Notes: generated by a model from the sequence alone, not told the origin. A stretch of 64,000 bases of DNA from Iris pallida (GCA_029216955.1 JANAVB010003400.1:19438925-19502924); one strand, 5' to 3'. Shown: positions 9,403-21,181, counted from the stretch's first letter. Program-made: numbers and translations.

Positions 9403-11520
9403 TCAGAATGCCTTCAAGCCCATTTTACAAGCTGTGTCATCGACCAGCTGGCATTTGAGGCCCTTGGTGAACGGATCCGCCAGGTTCTCCTGACTCCGAA
9501 CATCAATAACTGTAATAACACCTCCCTTGATAAGATCGTATACTGCCCTGTGCTTCAACCGCACAGTCCTCTTCTTCCCGTTGAAGAGGTCATTTGATGC
9601 CACCACCGCAGTCGTCTGGTTGTCGCAGTATATCGGTATCGTCGGTATTTGCCCTCCAACCATTGGAAGATCATACATGAGCTCTCGAAGCCATTCTGCT
9701 TCCTCGACTGCGGTATCAAGTGCAAAGAACTCAGATTCCATGGATGACCGCAAAAGCATAGTCTGCTTCTTCGACTTCCACGATATAGTAGCTCTATCCA
9801 TTATGAAAATGAATCCACCTGTGGACCTCTCGCTCTCCACCTCTGAGCACCAGCTGGCATCACTGAAGCCTTCCACTACCGGCGGACCTCTGCTGTAGTA
9901 CAGTACATATGTCTGAGTCTTCTTGAGATATCTCATAACCCGTTTCACAGCTTTCCCGTGTTTAGCACCTGGGTTGCTCGTAAAACGACTCAACATTTCC
10001 ACGACGAAAGCTATGTCAGGCCTTGTGGCATTAGTAGCATACATCAAACTTCCGATTATGCTTGCATACTCCAGCTGTCTGACGCTTTCTCCTGAATTAG
10101 GCTTCAACTTCAGATCATACCTGTACGGCGTATCGATCCCTGGAAGATCTCGATATCCATAACGAGTGATCATTTTCGTAATATAATGAGACTGTGACAG
10201 CGCTAGTCCAGTGTCTGTCCGGATGATCTTGATCCCTAAGATCACATCAGCTTCCCCCAAGTCCTTCATACTGAACTTGCTTGAGATGAATTTCTTTGTC
10301 TCCGTGATACAGCTAATATCCGTAACTAGGATAAGCATGTCGTCTACATACAGACAAACGATCACACCTCTTCCATCAGTGAACTTCGTGTAAACACACT
10401 TGTCCGTACCGCTGACCATGTAGCCATTTGACCTTATAACTTTGTCAAATTTCTCATGCCACATCTTTTTAGCCTGTTTAAGACCGTATAAGGATTTCAC
10501 CAACTTACAGACTTTGTCTTCAAGACCCCTGATAACAAATCCCTCTGGCTGTTGTATGTAAATCTCTTCGGTCAGCTCGCCATTTAGGAAAGCTATATTC
10601 ACATCCATCTGATGTATCACCATCTTATGTATTGCTGCGAGAGCAATCAACATTCTGATGGTGGTCATCCGGGCTACTGGAGCATACGTGTCAAAATAGT
10701 CAATCCCCTGCTTCTGATAAAACCCCTTGGCTACCAACCTAGCCTTGAACTTGTCAATAGTTATATCTGCTTTCATCTTCTTCTTGAAGATCCATTTGCA
10801 TCCGATGGGTTTCGCTCCTTCAGGAAGATCAACCAACACCCAAGTGTTATTTGAGGTGATGGAATCAATTTCATTGTCAATCGCCTCCTTCCAGAAAATC
10901 GCGTCTCTGGTCTTCATCGCCTCATCATAAGTAAGCAGATCAGCTTCCATATGATAGGTGACAAAGTCACTTCCGAAGTCCTTCGGCCTCCTCACTCGCT
11001 TCGTTGACGGCTCAGCGAGATCTGGTTCAATCGTTGTTTCAATAACAACATCTTCTTGGACCACATCTTCATTGAAGACCTGTGCACCCTCATTATTCTT
11101 CGAAACATCCGCAAGAACAATATTCTTGTGCCTTACAAACTTGTCTTCAAAATATTTTGCGTCGCGAGATTCGATGATATAATTTGATTCAATATCAAGA
11201 AATCTCCGAGCATCACTCTTCTTTGTATACCCCAAGAAGATCGTCTTAGTAGTCCTTGTCCCAAGCTTCTGAATCTTCAGATCTGGAAGCTTGACATATG
11301 CCAGACACCCCCACACTCGAATGACATTCAAGTTAGGTCTGACCTTGAACCAGAGTTCATGAGGAGTAACGTCTGAAGTTGCATGAGGCACTCTATTTAG
11401 AATAAAAGTGGCCGTCAATGCAGCTTCTCCCCAGTAGCACTTAGGAAGACCAGCAGTCAATAACATAGAGTTAATCATTTCCGTTAACGTTCTGTTCTTC
11501 CTCTCTGCTACTCCGTTTGA
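9403..11520 (-). pseudogene. Copia pol: integrase C-terminus, reverse transcriptase, RNase H
   Basis: A 691-codon open stretch (11478-9403) holds the end of integrase, a linker with RRPKDFGSDFV, and the reverse transcriptase. The RT begins around FWKEAIDNEIDSI, with WIFKKK, KARLVAKGF, the D in HQMDVNIAFLNG, and the catalytic YVDD in CLYVDDMLILV. RNase H follows with SDASWCSEVES, STGGFIF, MESEFFAL and ENLADPFTKGL. Upstream in the same frame the integrase glutamate region SNGVAERKNRTL is cut off by a TAA (about 11521-11523) where the family has Gln. RT and RNase H look complete, so the catalytic part decayed less than gag. Function: cDNA synthesis from element RNA in cytoplasmic particles. It cannot be made as one polyprotein here. 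Confidence 0.93.
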
Positions 11521-11899
11521 TTAAGGAGAGTATGGAGACGTAGTCTCATTGACAATTCTATGTTCTTTGCAGAACGATGCAAATTCATGAGACCTGTACT
11601 CCCCACCTCGATCATTTCTTATCCTTTTGAGTTGTTGTCCAGTCTGCCGCTCAGCTTCAGCTCTGAACTTCTTGAACTTCTTGAATGCTTCGTCTTTAGC
11701 CTTCAGCAAGTAGACGAACGCATACTTTGAGAAGTCATCGATAAAAGTTATGAAATACTTCATCCCGGCCTTTGTAGAGAACTATTTGAATTCACAGATA
11801 TCGAAGTGTACCAAATCCAGAAGATCTGTACTTCGATTAACCCGAGGAAAGGGTTTTCTTGTGATCTTTGTTTGAGCACAAACTTCACATTTCTCTACC
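11521..11899 (-). pseudogene. Copia integrase: zinc/GPI and catalytic core fragments
   Basis: The - strand reads KCEVCAQTKITRKPFPR (zinc-binding C-x-x-C of the integrase N-terminus), then LVHFDICEFK with the first catalytic Asp, an in-frame TAG, and then FITFIDDFSKYAFVYLL, NDRGGEY and the SPYSP block up to a TAA stop at 11521. D, D and E motif neighbourhoods are all recognisable. A frameshift near 11900 separates this from the protease frame, and stops lie at about 11790 and 11521. The protein inserted element cDNA into chromosomes; this copy is broken in two places. Confidence 0.88.
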
Positions 11900-12685
11900 T
11901 TACTCCCCACACTTGGAGATAAGTCCTAGACTAGGCATTCTGTTTATTCGTTTACAATGAACATATCCTAGCCTATTATGCCACAACTCAAGTGTATAAG
12001 CAGAAGGAGTGATTTCATTAATCACATTAATTACATTAGACTGATTTACAAGCTGAATTTTGAACATTCCTTCGGTATAAATAGCTTTCCCGAAATATGT
12101 TCCCTTGATAGACATCACCATCTGGCCAGCATTGATGTCCATCCTGAGGCCTGCTTTGCAGAGTAGGCCTCCTGAGATCAGGTTCTTAACGATAGCAGGT
12201 ACGTGCTTTACGCCTTGAAGCGTCAGAGACTTCCCCGAAGTCAGCTTCAACACCACCGTTCCGATCCCAAGCACTTCAGCTTGTGCCTGGTTCGCCATCA
12301 TAACCACTTCAGAAGTAGGTGTATAGGTGATGAACCACTCCTTACTGGAGCAGACATGGCATGAGGCTCCAGTGTCTACCAACCAGTCAGAGTCAGTCCT
12401 TACCGCATCAACCTGCACAATTATAGCAACAATGTCAGTGATCATAGATACCTTACTAGGCTCTCCTTGCTCTGATTGCTTGGTTTTTGCTTTGCACTCA
12501 TTCTTAAATTGGCCCTTCTTGCCACACTTGAAACAAGACATTTGAGACTTTGGCTTCTTTTTCTTGATAGAAGTTCCCTTGACTTTTAGATTGTCAGGGT
12601 CCTTCTTCTTGTTGTGGGAAGCCGCCTGCTTTCTCCTTGGTTCCTTGGTATGAACCATATTGGCGTTAGCCAATTGCTTGGACAT
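11900..12685 (-). pseudogene. Copia gag zinc knuckle, protease and pre-integrase domain
   Basis: A 261-codon stretch starts in the gag C-terminus with lysine-rich sequence and the zinc knuckle CFKCGKKGQFKNEC. The usual CCHC histidine is Gln here, an uncommon loss for this motif. The aspartic protease follows at WLVDTGASCHVC with the catalytic DTGA intact. Then come KNLISGGLL and the GAG-pre-integrase block ELWHNRLGYVHCKRI. The frame ends in LISKCGE and stop at 11900, by frameshift, before integrase continues. The start at 12685 is not a natural one: the gag frame upstream is continuous in the family. Confidence 0.9.
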
Positions 12686-13315
12686 GCGTCCACCTTCAGT
12701 TGAGCCCGTATCTGGTCCTCAACATAGATTTCCTGCAGGAGATCTTCAAGGGTGATCTCCAGCTTCTTCCTATGCATGTTTGCATGGAACTTGCTCCACC
12801 TAGTGGAGAGCTTTGAGACAATCCCTCCAATAACAAACTTGTCAGGGAGGGGCATTGCCTCGTCTTCCAACTTCTGTCGCAGTTTCAGGAACTCCTTCAC
12901 CTGCGGGAGCATAGACTTTTCGTCCTCAAAGAACCACTTGTGATATTTTTCAACCACAAATATTTTACTGCGGTTCTTGTCTTCTTCGTAGAGTTTTTCT
13001 AGAGAGTCCCATGTCTCTAGCGATATTCTTTTTAGAATAGGATTCTGCAAGGGAATCTTCCATAGCATTCAGGATAAGCAGCCTGCAAATGCTATTTTCT
13101 CTTCTCCACTTGGCCTGAAGTTTAGTAGCCGCAGTGATTGCGACAGCAGACCCAGTATTTGAAACGGTAGGTTCCTCTTCAATAAGCACGTGATCAACGT
13201 CTCTGAGTTGAAGAGTGAGATAAACCTTCCTCTTCCAGACTTGATAATGCTCTCCATCAAACTTTTCTAACTTACAAAAGTCAGTATTGAGGAGTGAAGC
13301 ATTAACGTTTTCCAT
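12586..13315 (-). pseudogene. Copia gag (capsid region), frameshifted
   Basis: The ATG at 13315 lies 23 bases inside the 5' LTR and starts MENVNASLLNTDFCKLEKF, followed by GEHYQVWKRKVYLTL, the typical Copia capsid opening in which W contacts the helical fold. The frame shifts near 13030, where the second frame continues ETWDSLEKLYEEDKNRS, FLKLRQKLEDEAMPLPDKF and LEITLEDLLQE up to about 12700. A second shift there leads into the zinc-knuckle frame. The UBN2/Retrotran_gag-type order is clear. Gag forms the virus-like particle. The two shifts mean no full-length Gag. Confidence 0.88.
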
Positions 13316-13337
13316 CGTAGCAAAAAAGCTTTGAGAT

Positions 13338-14412
13338 TGTTAGTGCCGGGGCACAATTTTTCGATGGAAAATTGAGAAAATAAAACAATTGTAAAGACAA
13401 TATTTCAAATCAACACTTCAAGGAAGGTGATTATGAATTACGAGAATCTAAAAAGATTTCGTAATCAACGGCAATCAGATCGTAGTACTTCTAAAAAGAA
13501 GATACAATCGGAATTACTGGCAGCAACGAAGAAGGTGACTAGCGAAAGATGGAAGAACTCCTGCTGGGGTGAATAATCACCGTTGCTCAAAGCTTTATTC
13601 GCCCTACACGAACAGCTTCCAGGAACCAGCAAGTTCGTCGGAGAACTTGGAACACTCCTGCTCTTCTGACTCCTCGGATGGACACGAACTCCCGTACAAA
13701 AGTAATGCTGGTGCGGCGCCTTTCCTCTCTCTCTCGAAGGCTACTGGAAGATCAGAACTGTGTTAAAGAACACGTCTGAAATCTCTGTTTACTTGTGTTA
13801 AAAAATACTTCGTAAACTTTCTGAGAGAGAGGATGCCTTATATAGGCCCTGCAGCAACTGTTCGGTTGCCACAAAGTTAGGGACATAGTAAAAACTACCC
13901 CGAACATGTAGCAACCGCCCAGAACGTGCAAACGCACGTTCTGCTGCAAGTTGTGCCAACTACGCACACCCCGTGCTCCTTGCACTCTGCGCGAGCGCAC
14001 TGCACGTACTGCGCACACGGCGCACGCAGCGCAACCAGCGCGCCCGCGCAATCCAGCGCAACCCAGCACAACCTGAGCGTGCACCTGGGCAGCGCAACTA
14101 AAGCGCACTATGCGCCTAGCGACGATGAGCCCATGAGCCCGAGTCCGACTCCGAGTTCGAGTCCGAGTCCGAGTCGCTAGGGCTTAGCTCCCATGGAAAT
14201 AAATTTTCCAAGAGCAAAAAGCATGAATGCTTTAATTATTGATTTTAGCCTTTTTTCCATTAGAAAAATAATCCCACATGGCAAACCCATGTGCACCTCC
14301 ACACCACATGTGCATCTCCAATAATAGCAAAGCTAATATATAGAGATACAATCTGTTTATTTTTTTCGATGTGGGACTAAAGCTTTCTAAAGGAAAAACC
14401 AAAACTCCAACA
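13338..14412 (-). repeat. 5' LTR of the 7-14 kb Copia element
   Basis: 1075 bp, same ends as the 3' LTR. The internal side reads ...CACTAACA|ATCTCAAAGC on the element strand, which is not the usual TGGTATCAGAGC complementary to initiator tRNA-Met 3' end. Confidence 0.93.
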
Positions 14413-14417
14413 GTTTA

Positions 14418-14815
14418 CCGACACCAAATACTGGAGTTATGCAGAGCATATGCTACTGAGGAGTCTGAGGATGACGAAGAGTACTATGCTGCCATAACTG
14501 AGGGATAGACATTTGGCGAGCTGCAACTGACCATGGAGAATGACAAGTGGTTACGCCTCATGCAGCAGGCGGAGGAGAGTTTGCCAAGGGCGCAGGCACG
14601 TAGCAAGACGGAGGAAATCCAGAGTGGTATCCTAGTTAGTTCCCAGAGTACCACGGGACAAAATAGTAGCTTGATTTATTTTATATGTTGTTTGTGTGTT
14701 GAGTGGAGTGGAGTTGATCTTGAGTTTTAGGGTACTAGAGTTCTGAGTCAGTGTACCCATTTTCTGAAATTATTAATACAATTACCTATATATATATATA
14801 TATATAATAAACAGG
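14418..14815 (+). other. Unassigned flank with a broken acidic reading frame
   Basis: Immediately after the target duplication a + strand frame reads YATEESEDDEEYYAAITEG, stop (TAG at about 14505), then MENDKWLRLMQQAEESLPRA and on to a stop at 14730. The acidic/Glu-rich character resembles no family I can name. It is the continuation of whatever sequence lies left of 6980. A (TA)n run at about 14786-14807 precedes the LINE. Confidence 0.3.
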
Positions 14816-16585
14816 ATGGTTCTAGGGTTTGCTCCGCATGATGGAGACCCTGGAACGGCGTCGACTGATACAGGGCAGGGTCCTGTAGGAGACGGCCACG
14901 AGGGGACCGGAGATCAGAGTATGCGGGGAGTAGCCGACGGGTGGACTACAGTTGAGCGAAGGAGAAGAAGCCAACCGGTGAACCAGAGGGACAGGCTTGC
15001 TAGGAAGGATACTAATGAACCTAGAGGAAGATCTCAACGAAGCAGAGCTCCGACGAACGGCTCTGGGAGGGGAACACAAAGGGGAGACTATCATGAACGG
15101 CGGGTAGCGCCAGCCAATACTGTGCAACACAAAGGGGAAAGCAGCAGCAGAAAAGATGGCCACCAGGTCGGCAGAAGGAATACCCCTAACAACCAATCTA
15201 GTCGACCAATCCCTACAGAGAACAACGCAAGGCCTGTATCCTGGGCAGACGTATGCAAGGTGTCACGTACTCAGGATGAAACCTCATTACAGTACGTGGA
15301 ACCCCGGGTTATCGAGGGAAAGAGGGTCGTTGAAATTACTGATGACGACCTAGAAGAAACAATAGAGTACTGGAGAAATACCGTAGTTCTATACGTTATG
15401 GGGAATAGGCCATTTTTTGGCCAAATTAGAGCCTTTGTGCACAGGGTATGACGACCCAAAGGATCCATGGAACTCTTTTCCAGGGAAAACGGATTCTATT
15501 TCGTTAAATTCTCGCTCCAAAAAGATATGGAACGGATTCTTGAAGGGGGTCCGTGGACATTTGACGGCAGGCTCATCGTGCTTAAACGTTGGCATCCAGC
15601 ATCAAACTTCGAAAAAGATCGCCTAACGGCAGTCCCCATATGGATTAGATTCCCATGGCTATCTCCACAGTTTTGGAGCATACCATCGATAATGAAAATG
15701 GCAAGTATGGTGGGCACCCCCATACGCACGGATATCCCCACGGCAAGAAGGCAACGACTGGCATACGCGAGGATTTTTGTCGAGATCACAGCGACAGAGC
15801 CACTTTTACATAAAATTGACATGATTCTACCAGAAGGGCAAAGGTTGGAACATGATATTGAATATGAGTGGGTTCCGCCGTCATGTGGTAAATGTCTCTG
15901 CTTCGGGCATACCCATGAGCAATGTAAGGAAGTTCCTCAACAATTAGATTAGCCAGACGAAAGGGTGCTACCTAATGAAGAAGGGGAGACGACTCAGGAT
16001 GGAGGACAGGGAAATCTGGACCAGGGTAATATAGAAGCCGATATGGTAGACACCATTGATCCAACTACAAATTTTGCAGAGGAAGAATTGGCAGCCAGCC
16101 TTATGAGTATTAGGCAGGAGGCCTCTAACCATGGAGGCTCGATACTAGGTAAAAGGCCAGGGGAGGACATCAATATGGAGGGCAACTTCAATACCTCACA
16201 GGCGATGATCATATGTGGGCAGGAAGGAGGAACTAGCAATCCAACGCATGCTCATGAGGCACGCTCAACCGGGCAGGATGGGGAAAAAGATGATTGCCAG
16301 AGGTCCCTACCTAAAGCTACTAAGAGGACTCAGACATATGCTGGAACTCCGCACATCCAATCTGGGGCCAGTAATATTGAAAATAGGACAGAGTCCTCGA
16401 AGGACAGAGGTCTACCAATAACTCGAGAAAATCTATCATGGAAGTTGCTTCTGCGAGGAGAAAGGAATGTGGCAGACCCTGGGAAGAATACCCAGGCCCA
16501 AGCCAACCCCCCTACGAAGACCTCTTCTCCACGTCCTGGGAAGAGTCAGAGTTCCGTCTCGGACAACCCAACTCTAGATAGATGA
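14816..16585 (+). pseudogene. LINE ORF1: DUF4283 / CCHC nucleic-acid-binding protein, two nonsense codons
   Basis: One frame of 590 codons contains two in-frame stops only: TGA at 15449-15451 and TAG at 15950-15952. The N-terminus (MVLGFAPHDGDPG) is Gly/Arg/Ser-rich, with basic ERRRRSQP and PVSWADVCK. DUF4283 spans about codons 185-330: GPWTFDGRLIVLKRWHP, VPIWIRFPWL, YARIFVEI. A zinc knuckle follows, CGKCLCFGHTHEQC (C-x2-C-x4-H-x4-C). The C-terminal ~200 residues are hydrophilic and low-complexity. ORF1 proteins bind element RNA. The start is the first ATG of the frame. The TGA replaces a position that is Trp in comparable proteins (a single-base change), consistent with mutation after insertion. 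Confidence 0.88.
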
Positions 16586-19500
16586 CAATCCTCACATGGA
16601 ATGTCAGAGGAGCAAACTCCAACGTGAGATGGAGGGAGATAACAAACATGGTTCGTAAACACAGGTGCTCGATCGTGTCCATCCTTGAGAGTAAGGTGAA
16701 GTCTGCTGAAGTGTTCACCAGACGGACCCCCGATCAATGTACTTCGATTCATAATCTTGAACTGGACAGTATGGCTAGAATCTGGATGATGTGGGATAAT
16801 CGGGTATGGACATGCCAGGTAAGGCTTCTCACTGACCAACTGATTTCAATTGATTTTACTAACAGATGAGGGTTCCAAGTAGTGGTGTGTGCAGTATACG
16901 GGCATAATGATAGAAGACGACGGTTCGATCTCTGAGAGAGCATTACCAGAGTTGCAGGGGAAGTAGGTGATCAGAGACCACTTATCCTATGTGGAGACTT
17001 CAATGCTATGTTATATGCCTCTGAGAAGATAGGTGGTCGCAGAGTTCCAGACCCGATACTAGCAGACTTTCAGAACTGCCTATTAAGATCGGGCCTTACC
17101 TGTTTATCGAAGACTGGACAAATCTGGTCGTGGAACAATTGCTCTACCACTAATCGAGTTGTGTGTCAACTTGATCGGGCTTTATGCAACAAGAGATGGC
17201 ATGAGATTTTCCCTACTGGACTGGCTGAGGGGCTCCACCGAGGCACTAGCGACCACACCCCTATTCTGATCCGTATGGCTGAAGTGGCAACCACGCGGAG
17301 ACGACCATTTAGATACTGTAATGCATGGCCGGAGATAGCAGGTTACAAGGAAGCGGTGGACAGAGGTTATGATAAACACTTGGTCGGCAATGCACAATTC
17401 CTCATTGTGCAGCGACTCAAACTGATTAAAAGATAACTGAAACTATGGAATAAAGGTCGACCGGTCCACAGCCTTGCTTCCAAGGAGCAGGAATTGCAGG
17501 ACATTCAAGACCTACTTCAAATGCATCCGATGGACCATACCCTAGTGGAGAAAGAGATTGCAATACAAAATGAAGTACGACGTCTTCGATTTATAGAGGA
17601 GATTCAACTGCAACAGTGAGCAAAATGTGGGTGGCTCAAGGATGGAGACCGTTGCTCAAAATTTTTCTATGCCACTATAAAGGCTCGCCAACACAGGAAC
17701 TCCATCCAGTCCCTTATTGATGCGGATGAGAACTCAGTTACGGATAGCAATTTGAATAAAGAGCAGGCAATCGAGTTCTATAGATCACTATATAACCAGA
17801 ACGAATACATAACAGTATTCCCGAACATCATCTGCAAACGAGTTGTTACTGAGGCGGGTAACAAGCTACTCAGGAAAGAAGTGACGCTAGAGGAGATTGA
17901 ATATATTGTGAAAGCGGCGGATCCCACTAGAGCGCCAGGTCCAGATGGTTTTAATGCCGCCTTCTTCAAAAAACATTGGGAATACCTAAAACACCAGGTC
18001 CTCTCCGCGGTACACGAGTTCCTGCTTACAGGGCGTCTGCTCAAGGAGATTAATCACACGTTCCTGACTCTCATTCCAAAGAAAGAAGGAGCTACTGTAT
18101 TGGGAGATTTTAGGCCTATCGCCTGTTGCAACTTCATCTATAAGATTATTACACAACTTATGTGTAACTGAACGCATTCTATCTTGCAGGAACTAATCTC
18201 ACCCAACCAAACTGCCTTCATCAAAGGACGGTCGATTGCGGAGAACTGTTTGCTCGCTCATGAACTGGTACGGGAATTTAACAAAACAGGAGGATGGAAG
18301 GGATGCATCAAACTCGACTTGAGAAAGGCATATGATTCAGTAAACAGGGACTTTGTTTGCGAGGTGATGTATAGTATAGGATTTGATCGGTGGTGGGTTG
18401 ATCGGGTCAGAGAGTGCATCTCTACACCGACCTTCTCAATCCTCGTCAATGGACAACCGTACGGATTCTTCGAAAGTAATCGAGGGTTGAGGCAGGAAGA
18501 CCCTTTATCCCCGTACCTGTTCACCATCGTGATGGAGTATTACACATGTCTTATGGACTTGGCTGTTCATCGCAAGCGGATTACGCCCATCTTCCGCCGA
18601 GTTAGCCCGAGCGTCTTCCATCTCATATACGCGGACGATCTTCTGGTATTTATCGAGCCCTCCCACACATCCATTAATAACCTTAATGCGATCTACGAGG
18701 AATTTGCGGCGGTAGCTGGCTTGACACACAACCGGGACAAGAGTCGCGCTTACTTCAGTCGGGATTGCCCGGAGAAAGACCGCTGGTCTGAGATGCTTCA
18801 GATCGAACAGGGACAACTCCCTGTGAAGTATCTCGGCTTGCCATTGTCGGTTAATCAAGCAAAGGCGAAAGATTGCTTAGATCTGATACAGTACGTCCAG
18901 AAACGCTTGGAGGGTTGGCAAGCACAAACTCTTTCTTTCGGCGGACGACTAGAGCTTGTACGTTCAGTTATATGGGCGATTACTTCATACTGGATGCAGG
19001 CTCTGATCCTACCGCTTCATACAATTAATCAGGTAGAAAAGCTCTGCGCCAACTTTGTGTGGAAGGGTGGTCTTCATGCCATATCATGGGAGGAGCTATG
19101 CTTCGATAAGGAGGAGGGGGGAACGGGTATTCGATCACTACGTACCCTCCGTGAGGTGGCAATCATTAAAATTGCTTGGCGACTGTTAGAAGGAAACTCT
19201 CTCTGGGCCCAATGGATCAGGAGCAGATATCTGAGAGATAAAAATTTTGGGTGATCCCTATTGACAATAATTATTCTGGGATACTCAAAATGATTCTCCG
19301 GAAGCGGCAACTGATGAAGCAGAGTCTAAACAGGGCTATTGTCGATGGGCGGGGTACCAGCTTATGGCTGGACCCATGGATCAAACATCGAAGTCTAGTC
19401 GATCTACTGGGTTGGCCGACATTTGAGCTTATGGGTAGTGATGAAGGGGTCGCTGCTCTCCTTAGAGATGGAGAATGGGATATCATTTCTAGAAGGGAGG

Positions 19501-20097
19501 GGAGGTGGTTCGCCGAAGATATAAGGGCCACTACGATAGACAAAGAAGGAACCAAAGACAGATGGGAATGGAAGGATAGCCCGGAGGGGAAGTTCACCAC
19601 CAGACATGTGTACAATTTGGTTCGGGATCACCGAGCTAAGGTTGAATGGGCGGACATCATATGGGTCAAAGGCGCCGCGGTTAAGACGAAGCTCTGTGCT
19701 TATAAGGCTATCCGTAACAGATTACTAACCAGGGAGCGGCTAGCTGGTTTTGGGATCCCTGTCCCTAGCACTAGTTGCGTTTTATGTGGAGATGGGACGA
19801 GCATTGAGACTAGAGACCATCTATTCTTTCAATGCACCTTTTCCAGCTCTCTATGGCAGGTCCACCGAGACATCCTGGGTCTTACAACTAGAGGATAGGA
19901 TGGATTGGAGTATCTTCAAGGACATTGCAGGATTAAAGACTAGAGGAGCAGACATATACAGGAGAGCCAGACTTCGCCTTCTCTTTACCATCTGGCACGT
20001 ATGGAGGGAAAGAAACCGAAGAGTTTTTGAAGATAAGAAGACTACAGAACGGGGAGTACTGTACAGCATTGAGTATGATCTCAAATGTATTGAGTAA
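16582..20097 (+). pseudogene. LINE ORF2: endonuclease, reverse transcriptase, zf-RVT
   Basis: Starts at the ATG overlapping the ORF1 stop: MTILTWNVRGANS, the apurinic-type endonuclease opening. ILESKV, CGDFNAML and TSDHTPIL follow, matching the E, DFN and SDH catalytic blocks. The RT spans about 17900-18750: APGPDGFNAAFF, GDFRPIACCNFIYKII, ISPNQTAFIKGR, IKLDLRKAYDSV, GLRQEDPLSPYLF (family usually QGDP; Glu replaces Gly) and catalytic YADD in LIYADDLLVF. The zf-RVT region at 19560-19880 has CVLCGDG and DHLFFQC. Five in-frame stops (16867, 16933, 17434, about 17617, 18169), one frameshift near 19250 and another near 19880 break it. ORF2 nicks target DNA and copies its own RNA in the nucleus; this copy cannot. 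Confidence 0.92.
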
Positions 20098-20277
20098 CAT
20101 GCGGAGGAGGCAGGCCTATGCTGCGGGCATATAAAGGGGACTTCACAAAGGAAGGAGGGATCCATTAGCTAGTAACTTTCCTGTGTATCAAAGCAAGTGA
20201 GAGATTGTCTGAGTTGTATTTGTAATTGCTCCTGGAAAGGTTTTTTCCAGCTCTCTAATACGAAGTACCACTTGCTT

Positions 20278-20280
<3 letters not shown>

Positions 20281-20340
<60 letters not shown>

Positions 20341-20526
20341 TTATTATTTATTTTAAAGCAGTGGGTAATTATGGTGAACTCGTCTCTACTGGGGCTCGAA
20401 TTCCCGACCACTTGGGCCACATGCATCTCTCTTAACCACTAGGCTAGAGGTCATATATATCGGGAGTTCGAGCCCCAGTAGAGACGAGTTCACCATAATT
20501 ACCCACTGCTTCAAAATAAATAATAA

Positions 20527-20586
<60 letters not shown>
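20281..20586. mobile_element. tRNA-derived SINE in inverted duplication, bounded by (AT)n arms
   Basis: Arms 20338-20406 and 20461-20530 are near-perfect reverse complements, extended by (AT)n at 20281-20337 and 20530-20586. On - the left copy has a tRNA-like head: box A TAGCCTAGTGG (20424-20441 region) and, 32 nt later, box B-like GAATTCGAGCC. The right copy on + begins at a canonical box B (AGTTCGAGCCC) and lacks box A. The shared body ends ...CCACTGCTTTAAAATAAATA and then AT. This is RNA-polymerase-III promoter organisation of a plant SINE. No intact tRNA cloverleaf is claimed. Confidence 0.7.
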
Positions 20587-20589
<3 letters not shown>

Positions 20590-21181
20590 GATTAAATATT
20601 GTAGAGTAATTAAGAATGGCTATGATTAAATATTGTAGGTGGATGCAATATTAACCCTCAGACTAATATAAAGAGGATTTTTATTGTCGAGGTCGTCTCT
20701 ATCTCAACTCTGCAAAAGATGTTATATGTCAATCCCTCTCTCCTCTTTGACCAATCGATTTCTTTTTAGCCTCTCCCTCTCGACCGTCATGGCTTCTATA
20801 GAAACTTCTCACCCCTTACACTTTGCTACTACATGATCGGAACTATGTGTCCAATTTCTAATTTTCTACACCATCGATGATAAAATGTTTTGGACAACTT
20901 GTGAATGAGCATTTCTAGACCTTAGCAAATATTTGTGGTTGCTTAGTATGTAGGCACCATGTAGGGACTTATCCAACCAAGACCCAACATATCCAATGAA
21001 TAATCACAATTCAACATATCAACTAGCACTTCGGGACCCTTAAGTACCTGAAAAAAAGAATTTTAAGTCACGCTTAATGGCATACAACATCAAAACTTTC
21101 ACCCATCAGAGTTAGAAGAAAGCGTAAATTAACTTTGAAATAAAATAAGTGTATTAAAATTATACATTGATCCATAACTAA
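20587..21181. other. Unassigned A+T-rich DNA
   Basis: No coding frame, repeat family or structural signal beyond simple A+T richness was recognised. The words ATTAAATATTGTAG occur twice at 20589-20635. Confidence 0.5.

Larger units (their letters stand above)
6985..14412 (-). mobile_element. Ty1/copia LTR retrotransposon, full length, coding region broken
   Basis: Two LTRs (6985-8313 and 13338-14412) bound a - strand element of 7428 bp. The flanks carry a perfect 5-bp target duplication GTTTA (6980-6984 and 14413-14417). On the element strand LTRs start TGTTGGAGTTTTGG and end CACTAACA. The internal order is gag, protease, integrase, reverse transcriptase, RNase H, which defines the copia superfamily. 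An extra ~1.1-kb non-coding tract lies between RNase H and the 3' LTR. The LTRs differ at roughly 10 of the first 145 aligned positions by eye, mostly transitions, so this is not a very recent insertion. Confidence 0.95.
14816..20280 (+). mobile_element. L1-type LINE (non-LTR retrotransposon), near full length, mutated
   Basis: Two ORFs in LINE order run 14816-20097, followed by ~180 bp of 3' sequence that ends at an (AT)n tract. ORF1 and ORF2 overlap as ATGA at 16582-16585, a layout common in plant L1 elements. There is little 5' UTR. (TA)n lies on both flanks (14786-14807 and from 20281), so insertion into a TA microsatellite is plausible, but a clean target duplication cannot be defined. 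Confidence 0.92.

Noticed and set aside
14418..14730. Pararetrovirus or known host gene in the acidic frame
   Set aside because: No reverse transcriptase, movement-protein or coat-protein motif; acidic composition alone is not evidence.
20391..20476. Functional tRNA gene
   Set aside because: Boxes A and B are present but no acceptor or anticodon stems can be formed; the body continues into a SINE-like A/T tail.
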